A stretch of DNA of 11,876 nt from Candidatus Zixiibacteriota bacterium (GCA_029858245.1 JAOUFL010000045.1:1-11876), one strand, 5' to 3'; counted from the first letter of the stretch, positions 1 to 7,690 are shown. Translations and numbers: made by a program. Notes: generated by a model not told the origin, from the letters alone.

Positions 1-1
1 A

Positions 2-319
2 CAAATAGAGGATTTAAAAACAGAGCTTGAGGACAGATTCGGTCCTTTACCAAAACAGGCATACGAACTATTGGAGATATCAGAATTTAAGCTGTTCTGT
101 CAAGAAAAAAAGATTTCTAAACTGTCCCTCAGGGGAGAAAAACTCGAAATTGAATTTGATTCGGAAAAAAAAGTGGAGAAAGAGGATATTAAGAAATACC
201 GAGGAGAGATCAGTTTACCTTTAGAATTCTCAACAGATAAGGGTTTCAAGCTCAGAATAAGATTAGATAAGACCAGAAATCGACTGGAATATGTGAAAAA
301 TCTCTTGCAAAAATTATAG
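2..319 (+). CDS. mfd: Mfd transcription-repair coupling factor, C-terminal end (partial)
   Basis: The reading frame is open from base 2 and ends in TAG at 317-319, leaving 105 residues of a protein that starts outside the window. The first visible residues include ELEDRFGPLPKQAYELL, the hallmark opening of the C-terminal TRCF domain of Mfd (usually E-L-x-D-R-F-G-x-L-P). The rest is a charged alpha/beta stretch ending in RLEYVKNLLQKL, as in Mfd C-termini. Mfd is a cytoplasmic SF2 translocase. It pushes stalled RNA polymerase off DNA lesions and recruits UvrA; this C-terminal domain masks the UvrA-binding surface. The helicase and polymerase-binding domains lie upstream and cannot be checked. 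The next gene starts 57 bases downstream on the same strand, so co-transcription is likely. The family call is confident; that the missing part is intact is assumed. Confidence 0.9.
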   Translation, partial: QIEDLKTELEDRFGPLPKQAYELLEISEFKLFCQEKKISKLSLRGEKLEIEFDSEKKVEKEDIKKYRGEISLPLEFSTDKGFKLRIRLDKTRNRLEYVKNLLQKL

Positions 320-376
320 AAAAGCATATATTAAAAAATTAGTAAAATAAACTTTATCCTAATAAAGGAGGAAAAG

Positions 377-2131
377 GTGAAAAAGTTGTTGATAGTTCTG
401 TCCCTGGCAGTGTTTGGATTAATCTGGATTAGCGGTTGTACATCCAGCAGTGGACAGATAGTAGCAAAGGTGGGTAAAGAGAAGATAACTGCGGGTGAGA
501 TTGCGGAGCAGTATCTGGATATGAAGAAAAATTCTACCATACAAATTCAATCAGATCTCCCTGAAAATGAACAGCTTAGACGATTTGTAGAGCAAAAAAT
601 TGACTCCAGACTTATGTTACAGTCTGCTTATGAGAAAGGATTTGATAAAGATCCAGCTATTGAGAATAAGGTCGCCCAGGAAAAAGAAAGAATGTTAATA
701 AATGTACTCATAACAAAAGAGATAATAAATAAAGTCCAGTTAACAGATAAGGATGTGAGGGAATTCTATGATAAATCTGGAGAGAGGGCGAAGGTAAAGC
801 ATATACTGGTCAAAACTCAGAAAGAAGCTGAAGATATTTACAACATTTTGAAGAAGGGAGCAAATTTCGATTCCCTGGCTAAAGTGAGTTCTATGGACCT
901 GCGTAGCCGAGATACAGGTGGTGATTTAGGGTCTATCACCTGGTATTCGAGATTAGGTAACATGGAGTTCAAAGAAGTTGCGTTTAGTTTAAAGCCTCAG
1001 GAGATCTCCCGTCCGATCAAGACTTATTTTGGGTGGCACATAATTAAGCTGGAAGAGAAAAGTAAAGAACCTCCCCAGAAAAGTTTTGAGGAGGAAAAGG
1101 AAAGAATGAAGATGACTCTGCAGATGATGAGGCAGCAGGATAAGGGTATAAACTATATGATGGACCTGATGGATAAATCGGAGATGAAAATAGTAAGCTC
1201 AACCAAGGATATGTTAAAAGAGAAAGCTCTGACTTTGCAGAAAGAGGATACCCTTGATGGATTACCCCAGGAGATAAACATAGATCCTGACCAGCTTTCT
1301 GAAAATGAGAAAACCTTACCTTTTCTGAAGTATAAGGGTGGTGAGTTAAACGTGGATGAATTTCTCAGATTCTACAACCGCTTCCCTTCTTTTCAGAGAC
1401 CACCTCTTGACGATGAGGAAGACTTGAAAAATATGATTTTCAATCAACTTCTGGCTACAGAGATACTGGTGAATTTGGCGAAACAGAAAGGAATAGATAG
1501 AGACAAGGAATATAAAAACATGCTTAAGCGCTTTGAAGAAGGTCTGGTAGGAGAGAAATTCAGAAATGAGGTAATCTGGAAGGACCTAACCATAGAACAG
1601 GCTGATTTAGAGGAGTACTATCAGAAGAATAAAGATAAATATATCGATCCAGCCCAGGTGCAGATTCTGGAGATTTTGGTCAGAACTGAAAAAGAAGCTC
1701 TGGACCTCCTCAGACAGCTTAGGGCTGGAGCTGATTTCAAAGAACTTGCTCAGGAGAAGACTCTCAGAACTCTCGCCAAGGAAAGAGGTGGTGACATCGG
1801 AACTATCACCAGGAGTACGGATCCAGAACTATTTGAAGCTGCCTTTAAACTTAAAAAGAGTGAGATTGGTGGTCCGGTACATCTCCTGCAAAGTCCAGCA
1901 GGAGAAGGGTATTCAGTAATAAAGCTTCTGGAAAAAAAGGAGCAAAAGCAGAAAACTTTAGAGGAAATAGAACCCCAGGTACGGGGTGCCGTGACATTTG
2001 AAAAGAAGAACGCACTCTCCATGAAATGGGTAGCTGAACTTAGAGCAAAGACAGAGATCGACATAAACCAGTCTGCCATTGATGCTGCTTTTAAGATAGT
2101 TCAAAAAGGGCTATCCCAGACCGGGTCCTGA
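377..2131 (+). CDS. Parvulin-type peptidyl-prolyl isomerase lipoprotein with two rotamase domains
   Basis: This is a 584-residue periplasmic, lipid-anchored foldase/chaperone of the PrsA/SurA/PpiD class. A GTG start at 377 follows a strong AAAGGAGG (364-371) with a 5-base spacer, which decides the start. Residues 1-20 are a lipoprotein signal and the lipobox is ISGC with Cys21. A SurA_N-like helical region spans about 28-130. Parvulin domain 1 (about 138-227) has VKHILV with His142, GGDLG at 181-185 and FGWHIIKLEE with His221, so it looks catalytically complete. A helical linker (about 230-425) contains a second chaperone-like segment. Parvulin domain 2 (about 427-520) keeps GGDIG but has Glu432 and Ser513 where the two histidines belong, and so is probably non-catalytic. 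The gene lies between mfd and surA; the spacing of 25 bases to surA suggests an operon. Exact orthology (PrsA, PpiD or a lineage-specific paralogue of SurA) is not settled. Confidence 0.88.
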   Translation: MKKLLIVLSLAVFGLIWISGCTSSSGQIVAKVGKEKITAGEIAEQYLDMKKNSTIQIQSDLPENEQLRRFVEQKIDSRLMLQSAYEKGFDKDPAIENKVAQEKERMLINVLITKEIINKVQLTDKDVREFYDKSGERAKVKHILVKTQKEAEDIYNILKKGANFDSLAKVSSMDLRSRDTGGDLGSITWYSRLGNMEFKEVAFSLKPQEISRPIKTYFGWHIIKLEEKSKEPPQKSFEEEKERMKMTLQMMRQQDKGINYMMDLMDKSEMKIVSSTKDMLKEKALTLQKEDTLDGLPQEINIDPDQLSENEKTLPFLKYKGGELNVDEFLRFYNRFPSFQRPPLDDEEDLKNMIFNQLLATEILVNLAKQKGIDRDKEYKNMLKRFEEGLVGEKFRNEVIWKDLTIEQADLEEYYQKNKDKYIDPAQVQILEILVRTEKEALDLLRQLRAGADFKELAQEKTLRTLAKERGGDIGTITRSTDPELFEAAFKLKKSEIGGPVHLLQSPAGEGYSVIKLLEKKEQKQKTLEEIEPQVRGAVTFEKKNALSMKWVAELRAKTEIDINQSAIDAAFKIVQKGLSQTGS

Positions 2132-2156
2132 AAGAACGTTAAGGATTTATTAATAG

Positions 2157-3446
2157 ATGAAAATTAAAAGGATAATTTTACTTCTTTTTCTAATTTATAT
2201 ATTTTCCACCCCGGTTCTTCTATCTCAAGAAGTAATTGACCAGATCGTGGCTATCGTGGGGAAAGATATAATCCTGGAGTCAGAGTTAAAGCTTCAGCTG
2301 GAAATCTACCTGGCTCAGTTGGGCAAAAAAGCAGCGGATGATAATGAAATGGCTAAATTAAGAAAAGAGCTTCTGGAGCAGATGGTAAATGATCGTCTTC
2401 TTCTTATCCAGGCTGAGCAGGATACGCTGATCAAAATAAATGAAAAAGAGGTTGATCAAACCTTAGAGGAGCAACTAAGTCGGATTAAAAGTCAGTTTCT
2501 CACCGAGGAAGCTTTCCAGGAAGAGTTGAGAACCGAAGGCTTGACGGAGATAGGACTTAAAAGAATTTACCGCGATAAAATCAAAGAACAGCTTTTAAGA
2601 GATAAATTCGTCAACTCAAAATTCTCCAGGGTAAACATCTCTTCACGGGAGGTTCGAGAGTTTTATGAGATCTATAGAGATAGCCTACCAGAGCAACCGG
2701 AATCGGTTAAGCTCAGTCAGATACTTTTAAAGATGGAACCCAGCCAGAAAACTCTGGATTCATTGAAAAGTTTCGCTACAGATATTTCGCGGAGAGCTTT
2801 AAGGGGAGAGGATTTTTCTGAGCTGGCAAAGAACTTTTCACAAGACCTTAGTGCTAAGGAGGGAGGGGATCTGGGTTTTATAAAAAGAGGGGAAGTATTA
2901 CCTGAGTTTGAAGAGGTTGCTTTTGCTCTCAATCCTGGAGAAACAAGCGAATTGGTGCGAACTCTTTTGGGTTATCACATAATCAAATCAGAAGGGAAAA
3001 ATGAGGAAAGCGTACATGTTCGACATATACTGATTAGAATTCTCCCCTCCCCTTCTGATTCTTCACAAGTTTTAAACACAGCTGACTCTCTTTACCGGAA
3101 TTTGAAAGATGGTGCAGACTTTGTTTTGTCAGTCAAAGAGTATTCTCAGGATGAGGAATCTAAAAAAGAAGGGGGAGACATAGGCTGGTTCCCTTTAGCA
3201 CAACTTCCCGAAGAGATAAGAGATAAGATCTCCGAAACAGAGATCGGTCAGGTAACCTCTCCCGTAATTACGGGTGAAGGTGTGCATATCCTCAAGATAC
3301 TTGATAAGAAAGAGCAGAGAAGATTAAGTTTAGAAGAAGATTGGGATGAACTAAAGGAGATGGCTCGAAGGAAAAAGGGTGGTGAGCTGATATTGAAGTT
3401 AATTGAGGAGCTTAAAGAAAGAACTTATGTGGAGGTAAGGACTTAA
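2157..3446 (+). CDS. surA: SurA-like periplasmic chaperone / peptidyl-prolyl isomerase
   Basis: The 429-residue product matches SurA in length and layout. A signal peptide covers residues 1-23 (hydrophobic core, then LLSQ). A SurA_N chaperone domain spans about 24-170, opening with the family-typical VIDQIVAIVGKDIILESEL. Parvulin domain P1 (about 184-278) has GGDLGFIKRGEVLPEFEEVAF and GYHIIK with His274, but Gln188 replaces the first histidine. Parvulin domain P2 (about 286-384) has VRHILI with His290, GGDIGW and GVHILK with His377, so it is probably the active one; E. coli SurA likewise has an inactive P1 and active P2. SurA carries unfolded beta-barrel precursors across the periplasm to the BAM complex, consistent with a barrel gene in this window. 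The ATG at 2157 follows AAGGA (2141-2145) at a long 11-base spacing. It probably shares a transcript with the upstream foldase. Confidence 0.9.
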   Translation: MKIKRIILLLFLIYIFSTPVLLSQEVIDQIVAIVGKDIILESELKLQLEIYLAQLGKKAADDNEMAKLRKELLEQMVNDRLLLIQAEQDTLIKINEKEVDQTLEEQLSRIKSQFLTEEAFQEELRTEGLTEIGLKRIYRDKIKEQLLRDKFVNSKFSRVNISSREVREFYEIYRDSLPEQPESVKLSQILLKMEPSQKTLDSLKSFATDISRRALRGEDFSELAKNFSQDLSAKEGGDLGFIKRGEVLPEFEEVAFALNPGETSELVRTLLGYHIIKSEGKNEESVHVRHILIRILPSPSDSSQVLNTADSLYRNLKDGADFVLSVKEYSQDEESKKEGGDIGWFPLAQLPEEIRDKISETEIGQVTSPVITGEGVHILKILDKKEQRRLSLEEDWDELKEMARRKKGGELILKLIEELKERTYVEVRT

Positions 3447-3453
3447 TTAGAAA

Positions 3454-3735
3454 TTGCGGATAGATCAGTTCCTTTCTGTCTCCAGGTTGATAAAGCGAAG
3501 AACGCAGGCTAAGCTTGCCTGTGACAAAGGCTTAATTTATTTAGACGGGGTAAAAGCAAAACCCTCCAAGGAAATCAAGGCGGGGCAAAAAGTTATCTTG
3601 AATCTGGCCAGGAAAAAAATAGAATTAGAGGTTTTAAAGCTTCCCTCAAGAGGGTTAAGAAAAGATGAGGTAAGGGAGCTCTATCGCATTTTATCAGAAG
3701 AAGAGAAAAAAGAAGATAGGTTTTTCGAGAAATAA
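3454..3735 (+). CDS. rqcP: S4-domain RNA-binding protein of the RqcP / Hsp15 family
   Basis: This is a 93-residue protein. Residues 1-60 are an S4 domain: MRIDQFLSVSRLIKRRTQAK, then LACDKGLIYLDGVKAKPSKEIKAGQKV. The RLIKRRTxAK stretch is very close to Bacillus RqcP (YabO), which stabilises the P-site tRNA on obstructed 50S subunits during C-terminal alanine tailing; E. coli Hsp15 (HslR) is the related heat-shock protein. The C-terminal tail is highly charged (EEEKKEDRFFEK) and the product is cytoplasmic. The start is TTG: an in-frame TAG at 3448-3450 leaves no upstream alternative. The nearest Shine-Dalgarno-like bases (GGAGGTAAGG, 3431-3440) lie inside the end of surA, 13-18 bases away, so initiation is probably weak and coupled to surA translation, which ends 7 bases before. 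RqcP versus HslR is decided by motif resemblance only. Confidence 0.8.
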   Translation: MRIDQFLSVSRLIKRRTQAKLACDKGLIYLDGVKAKPSKEIKAGQKVILNLARKKIELEVLKLPSRGLRKDEVRELYRILSEEEKKEDRFFEK

Positions 3736-3870
3736 AAACTTCAGACTATCCTCTTTTATCTTTTTGCCTTTTAAAAGATACTTAACCAATAACAGGACTG
3801 ACACATATGCGAGGTGGCAGAAACTTGGAATATATCGAAATCCTGTAATTAACCTTTAACTGAAAATTAC

Positions 3871-4619
3871 TTAAAACATATAGCTAAAGCCTATCTGGGG
3901 GTTTAGGAAATTACTATCCTTTACCTCGTGGTCATGCAACTTGAGATTGATATTTGGTATGATATTATCTTCTAACTCCACCATAAGAGCAAAATGACCG
4001 ATATTGTGACCTACATAAAGCCTACTAAAACGAAAAGCCCAGTCCAATAGTGGGATTAATTATCTTGGCTGACGGGACTTCCCGGAACATAGGTAAACGG
4101 ATAGAAGGGCTAATGGGGATGATATTATAATCTAATTCAGTAAATAGAGTAACTGGTAATTTCTCAAAAATTAGTTCAAAGCCGAATCCCATATTATAAC
4201 CGGGGTAATTCTTATTGATACGTGGAAATCCGCTATAATCAGGGATTTTCAAATCCAGATGATATACCCCTATTCCCGTTTTCACATATGGAGTAAAGTA
4301 AACCTCTATCCATCTCCACCTTCAGGTAAATTACTCCATCAGTCCAATTCCAGTCACATGATCCTCGCAAAGGAAGTTTTCCTAAACGGAATCCCAGAGA
4401 AGGGGAGAAATATGAGCGAGCAAAACAATATTCAAATCTCAGATTATAACTCGCCTTTCCTCCAGGACCTCCCTCCAATCCATCATCGTTCGAAACAGTT
4501 CGACCCATATCAACCCATAAACTGAAGAGTTTACTTTTGTCGTATTCTTTGGCTCCAGCTTGATTAGAATAAAAGAAAAGTATCATTAAGCCTATAATAA
4601 ATAGAACGAATTTTCTCAT
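3871..4619 (-). pseudogene. Outer-membrane beta-barrel protein gene, broken by two +1 frameshifts
   Basis: Reading from ATG at 4619, AGGAGG (4626-4631) sits 6 bases upstream, and residues 1-23 form a signal peptide (hydrophobic core, then NQAGA). Frame 1 runs to 4239, but barrel-like residues (WTDGVIYLKVE) give way to unrelated sequence near 4320-4300. The barrel pattern resumes one frame over as EVYFTPYVKTGIGVYHL and continues to a TAG at 4025-4027 (NPTIGLGFSF). It resumes once more, again shifted by one base, as RFSRLYVGHNIGHF, ending in TAA at 3871-3873 after NPQIGFSYMF. The final Phe is the usual C-terminal signal of outer-membrane proteins. Removing one base at each junction (the second probably in the TTTT at 4033-4036) gives about 248 residues, a normal size for an 8- to 10-strand barrel of the OMP_b-brl type. 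Function unknown. Two indel sequencing errors would give the same picture. Confidence 0.7.
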
Positions 4620-4656
4620 TTTACACCTCCTGGTTTAAAATATAAGTTGAGAGTAT

Positions 4657-4685
4657 ATACTATCCGCCATGTAACAATTTGTCAA
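4657..4685 (-). promoter_or_regulatory. Sigma70-type promoter of the barrel pseudogene
   Basis: On the - strand, TTGACA (4685-4680, perfect -35) is followed after 17 bases by TAGTAT (4662-4657). The predicted start site is near 4650, giving a leader of about 30 bases that includes the AGGAGG site. The -10 is embedded in an imperfect 16-base palindrome (4649-4664), a possible repressor operator. Direct sequence match; not tested. Confidence 0.6.
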
Positions 4686-4817
4686 GTCTTTACTCACCTC
4701 CTCTTTTTTTACTCCGCGTGAGCTCCCTCAAACCCAGGTGGAGTTTTGACTGAACCAGGAAAGAAGTAAAAGCCAGTCGAAAGTCATTCTTTAACAAAAA
4801 GTGAACAGGAGAGAAAA
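4680..4817 (-). repeat. Upstream element copy B (with inverted repeat)
   Basis: This is the diverged second copy of the element at 7650-7805, in the same orientation and at the same distance from a start codon. Shared blocks in - strand order: CCTG then TTTTTGTT and AAG (about 4812-4790); CTGGCTTTTAC (about 4777-4767); a TTTCCTGG block; an inverted repeat; then GGAGG.GAG followed by TTGACA. The inverted repeat is ACTCCACCTG (4743-4734) with CACGCGGAGT (4720-4711), 8 of 10 positions paired. The block corresponding to the -24/-12 sequence of copy A is TGTTCACTTTTTGTT here: the GG is lost and the spacing is a base shorter, so no sigma54 promoter is expected. With the promoter and leader downstream, this accounts for most of the gap between the protease stop and the barrel gene. 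Confidence 0.6.
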
Positions 4818-4870
4818 ACTCGATTATTGGGATTTTAGGTTTAAAAAGTCTTTTAACTTCTTAATTAAAA

Positions 4871-7096
4871 CTAAGCACATCCTTTTTTAGGTGGTTCTCC
4901 ACCTTTGAAAAGAAAAGTTATCAAATATACCACATCAGAAAGTGAGACCTGGCAATCTCCATTAGCATCTGCCTTCCATAGAGGATAGGGTGCTGTTCCC
5001 CCTTTGAACAGATAGTTAATAAGAAAAACTATATCCGAAACGCTAATAATCCCATCTCCATTTGCATCTCCTGTGGCATATAAAGCTACAGTTTCATAAA
5101 CATCCAAAAAATCCTCTGAGGTAGAAGTCCAATATAAAATGTCTTTTATATCATCTATAGAATAATCCGGATCCTGCTGCAAAAGCAAAGCCACCGCACC
5201 AGTAACAAAAGGAGCAGAAGCACTTGTGCCTGTCCAGTTAATATGAGCACCATCTTTTTCTTGATAGTTTTGATAATAATTAACCCAATAGTAATCTTCA
5301 CTTGAGAGACTAGAAGCAATCCAGGCGCCTGGAGCATAAATCTCTGGTTTGTCTCTTCCATCACGGGTTGGCCCTGGGCTGGAGAAGAAGGAAACCTCTT
5401 CAACAGGATAGCCTGATAATACAAATAGATTATTGTACTGCGGCTGGGTATGATTGTTGACATCCACCCAGCTATTTTTTGAATTAAATGAGCCCACGGT
5501 AATTATATTATTTGCATTTCCTGGCTCTGTTATCTTTCGAGAATTATCATGGCTTGCGTCATTAAACCATATGGAGTCAGGAGTTGACATAGAATATAAA
5601 ATATAAGAATTCCACCAGTCAGAGCCATTTGACATTGTAATTGTCCAGTTCCCAGGAGCAAGCGAATAAAGCGTCCCTTGAACTTCTACATCAGCTAAAA
5701 TAATTAGAATCTGATTATCAGGTGTAAATGGGAAAGGGTCTGGCCAGTTATAGTCAAAATGGTTATTGTGACATAGAACAAGCCCATCAGTATCAGTTGG
5801 ATAATACCAACCATATCCTGGATCACCAGTGCCTGAATCTGGGGGAAATGGACCATAAGTTCTACCTCTTGGTGAGGTAATTGTTACATTAAAAGATTGG
5901 CTCCAAGGATACCATATTTCATTCCAGAATACATCATTATCAAATAAAGAATTTGCCCTTACTTCCATTGTTACTGAACCGTATCCCTGTTTCCTTGCAT
6001 GATTTTTCCTCTTTCTATATTCTGTATTGTTCTGAATCACCTCTGGATTGTTCGGGTCATATCCCTCGTTCCCTGCTGAGACCACTATTACTTTTCCTTT
6101 GCCCAAGTCCTGGTTTGTTATACCATAAATGGTTTGCTCAAAAGGACTGGTTCCATCTCTCGGACCCCAGAAACCACCCAAGCTAAGATTGGCTACCCAG
6201 GGTTTTCCTAACTCCTTTGCCCGGCTCCCAATGTATAGCACAGCATCAGTGACTTTAGAGTGGTTAGACAAATCTGCTTTCACAAAAATTATATCTGCAT
6301 CCGGTGCAACTCCGACATAAGTATATTGAGGAACACCATTTCCAGTCGCTTTTCCACTGCCTGTGGCAATTCCAGCTATATGGGTGCCATGCCCACCGGT
6401 AGCAGTTTGCCTGCACTTTCCCTGGTCAATATCATTCTTTGTCCATTCAGTCCCGTAGTCATATCCCCACGGGTGCGGTCCTAAATTATCTGTCTGGTCC
6501 CACAGATACAGAACCCTGGTTTTACCCTCATTATCTTGAAAATCTTCATTAGCCAGGTCAAGTCCTGAGTCAACCATTCCAACTATTATTCCTTTACCTG
6601 TCAAACCAAATGAATTTCTGGCATTTGGCGCCCCAACCATAGGAGCTGCTACATTTAGGTCCAGCTCAACTGGTTTAGCCGCTTCAATTCTGAGAACATT
6701 GGGTAGGGCAATTATTTCAGGGAGATTTTTTAAAGGAATATCCGCAGTAACAATATTACCAATCATTGAATGAATTCTGACACCATGGGACTGCAATTCA
6801 TCAATGGAACCTTCCACTTTGATAAAAACTCCAACCATCGGTTCTCCATTTCTCCAATTAAGAGATATGGCTTTGCCAAATCTTTCAAAAGGTAAGGCTA
6901 CTTCAATAAGAGAAGAATCTTGTGAAATTATTTTTGCTTTTGCAGGAGCATATAGGGAGTTGTATATTCCGGATAATAGCGGGTCTAACTTACTTGAAAT
7001 TTTTACCTGTGGAAAAGAACGAATTGAAAGGGAAAAGAAAATAAATAATCCCGTTAAAGTACAAATAAATATTTTTATAAAATAATATTTCTTCAT
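4871..7096 (-). CDS. Secreted subtilisin-like (S8) serine protease with dockerin-like C-terminus
   Basis: This 741-residue exported endopeptidase has a signal peptide at 1-29 and an I9-like propeptide region at about 60-148, with GVFIKVEGSIDELQSHGV and LPNVLRIEAAKPV. The S8 catalytic core carries Asp176 (VGMVDSGLD), His236 (GGHGTHIAG), oxyanion Asn343 (VVSAGNEG) and Ser625 (GTSASAPFVTGA), so the triad is complete. Between Asn343 and Ser625 there is a long insertion (about 365-505) rich in aromatic and Asp/Asn residues that looks like a beta-sandwich. Two dockerin-type repeats close the protein: GDANGDGIISVSD (676-688) and KADANGDCQVSLSD (708-721), each followed by a helix ending FKGG, with a Cys at 740. 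These probably bind calcium. Such modules occur outside cellulosomes in many environmental lineages; no cohesin is visible here. ATG at 7096 follows GGGGGAAG (7100-7106). The lipoprotein gene ends 23 bases upstream, so the two form an operon. Confidence 0.93.
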   Translation of the reverse strand: MKKYYFIKIFICTLTGLFIFFSLSIRSFPQVKISSKLDPLLSGIYNSLYAPAKAKIISQDSSLIEVALPFERFGKAISLNWRNGEPMVGVFIKVEGSIDELQSHGVRIHSMIGNIVTADIPLKNLPEIIALPNVLRIEAAKPVELDLNVAAPMVGAPNARNSFGLTGKGIIVGMVDSGLDLANEDFQDNEGKTRVLYLWDQTDNLGPHPWGYDYGTEWTKNDIDQGKCRQTATGGHGTHIAGIATGSGKATGNGVPQYTYVGVAPDADIIFVKADLSNHSKVTDAVLYIGSRAKELGKPWVANLSLGGFWGPRDGTSPFEQTIYGITNQDLGKGKVIVVSAGNEGYDPNNPEVIQNNTEYRKRKNHARKQGYGSVTMEVRANSLFDNDVFWNEIWYPWSQSFNVTITSPRGRTYGPFPPDSGTGDPGYGWYYPTDTDGLVLCHNNHFDYNWPDPFPFTPDNQILIILADVEVQGTLYSLAPGNWTITMSNGSDWWNSYILYSMSTPDSIWFNDASHDNSRKITEPGNANNIITVGSFNSKNSWVDVNNHTQPQYNNLFVLSGYPVEEVSFFSSPGPTRDGRDKPEIYAPGAWIASSLSSEDYYWVNYYQNYQEKDGAHINWTGTSASAPFVTGAVALLLQQDPDYSIDDIKDILYWTSTSEDFLDVYETVALYATGDANGDGIISVSDIVFLINYLFKGGTAPYPLWKADANGDCQVSLSDVVYLITFLFKGGEPPKKGCA

Positions 7097-7119
7097 GACT
7101 TCCCCCTATATTTTTGTTC

Positions 7120-7599
7120 TTACTTGTTTTTTACTAAATCTTTATATTGTGTGCGAAAGAAAGAGATGCTATCGGTTTTGATTATTTTATCGTCCCATTC
7201 TCCTGAACAACCCCAAGGTTCAATTGCTGCGATACAGAGCCTGAAAACAACAATTGAAGTTGAATCATTAAAGACTTTCACATTTGAAATCCTGGTAGTG
7301 TGAAAGGTAATCTTCTGTGCCAGAATCTTATATTCACCTAAACGCACATTAGACAACCAGAATCTTCCAAGAGAATCGCTTTTTGTTCCTATTGTTTGCA
7401 TCCCTTCTATATAGACTACAGCTCCAGCAAGAGGTTGCATGGTCTGACTATCAAAAACTACTCCCGCAATGTTCCCGGTATCCTTAATCTTTTCACCATT
7501 TTTCCTGATCAGGCTACAACTAAAAAGCAACAAAAGCGAAAAAAGAACAAAGATAAACCAAATAAATCTTTTCCCCATCGTTTTCTCTTTCTTTAACAT
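7120..7599 (-). CDS. Lipoprotein with carboxypeptidase-regulatory-like (transthyretin-fold) domain
   Basis: This is a 159-residue protein. A hydrophobic signal (about 9-27) is followed by the lipobox LFSC with Cys28, so it is predicted to be lipid-anchored in the cell envelope. Residues about 43-121 match the CarboxypepD_reg pattern: GNIAGVVFDSQTMQPLAGA, VVYIEG, a TKSDSLGRFWLSNVRLGEYKI block and VKVFNDSTSIVVFRL, a seven-strand beta-sandwich used in binding or as a spacer. The tail (122-159) holds a Cys pair region (IEPWGCSGEW) and has no known match to me. ATG at 7599 is preferred over the internal ATG at 7578: GGAGGAG (7604-7610) lies 4 bases before it and the internal one has no such site. 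It is the first gene of a unit with the subtilase. The function could be surface anchoring, or assisting or inhibiting the protease; that is inference from context only. Confidence 0.85.
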   Translation of the reverse strand: MLKKEKTMGKRFIWFIFVLFSLLLLFSCSLIRKNGEKIKDTGNIAGVVFDSQTMQPLAGAVVYIEGMQTIGTKSDSLGRFWLSNVRLGEYKILAQKITFHTTRISNVKVFNDSTSIVVFRLCIAAIEPWGCSGEWDDKIIKTDSISFFRTQYKDLVKNK

Positions 7600-7626
7600 T
7601 GTTCTCCTCCTTATTCTGTAATCAAA

Positions 7627-7655
7627 AATTTAGATAAACCCACTTGGGAAATCAA
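7627..7655 (-). promoter_or_regulatory. Possible sigma70-type promoter of the lipoprotein-protease operon
   Basis: On the - strand TTGATT (7655-7650) and TAAATT (7632-7627) are exactly 17 bases apart, each 4 of 6 to consensus. They sit at the place where copy B has its clear TTGACA promoter. The spacer contains CCCAAGTGGG (7648-7639), a small palindrome that could be an operator. Weaker than the other promoters in the window. Confidence 0.35.
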
Positions 7656-7690
7656 TCATTTTAATCTCTCCTCCCTTTAATTTTCTTTTC

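Noticed and set aside
1750..2079. Open frame on the - strand inside the parvulin gene
   Set aside because: It is antisense to a well-supported gene, has no ribosome-binding site, and its Ser/Phe-rich composition is typical of a shadow frame.
3736..3870. Gene or terminator after the rqcP-like gene
   Set aside because: Only short frames without ribosome-binding sites; the best stem (GATAG with CTATC) has five pairs and a long loop.
4798..4817. Sigma54 promoter in element copy B
   Set aside because: TGTTCACTTTTTGTT lacks the GG of the -24 block and has the wrong spacing; a clear sigma70 promoter lies downstream.
4837..4858. AT-rich inverted repeat after the subtilase stop as a terminator
   Set aside because: The stem is almost only A-T pairs and no T-run follows on the - strand.
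4871..5100. Cellulosome component
   Set aside because: The dockerin-like repeats sit on a protease and no cohesin, scaffoldin or glycoside hydrolase is present.
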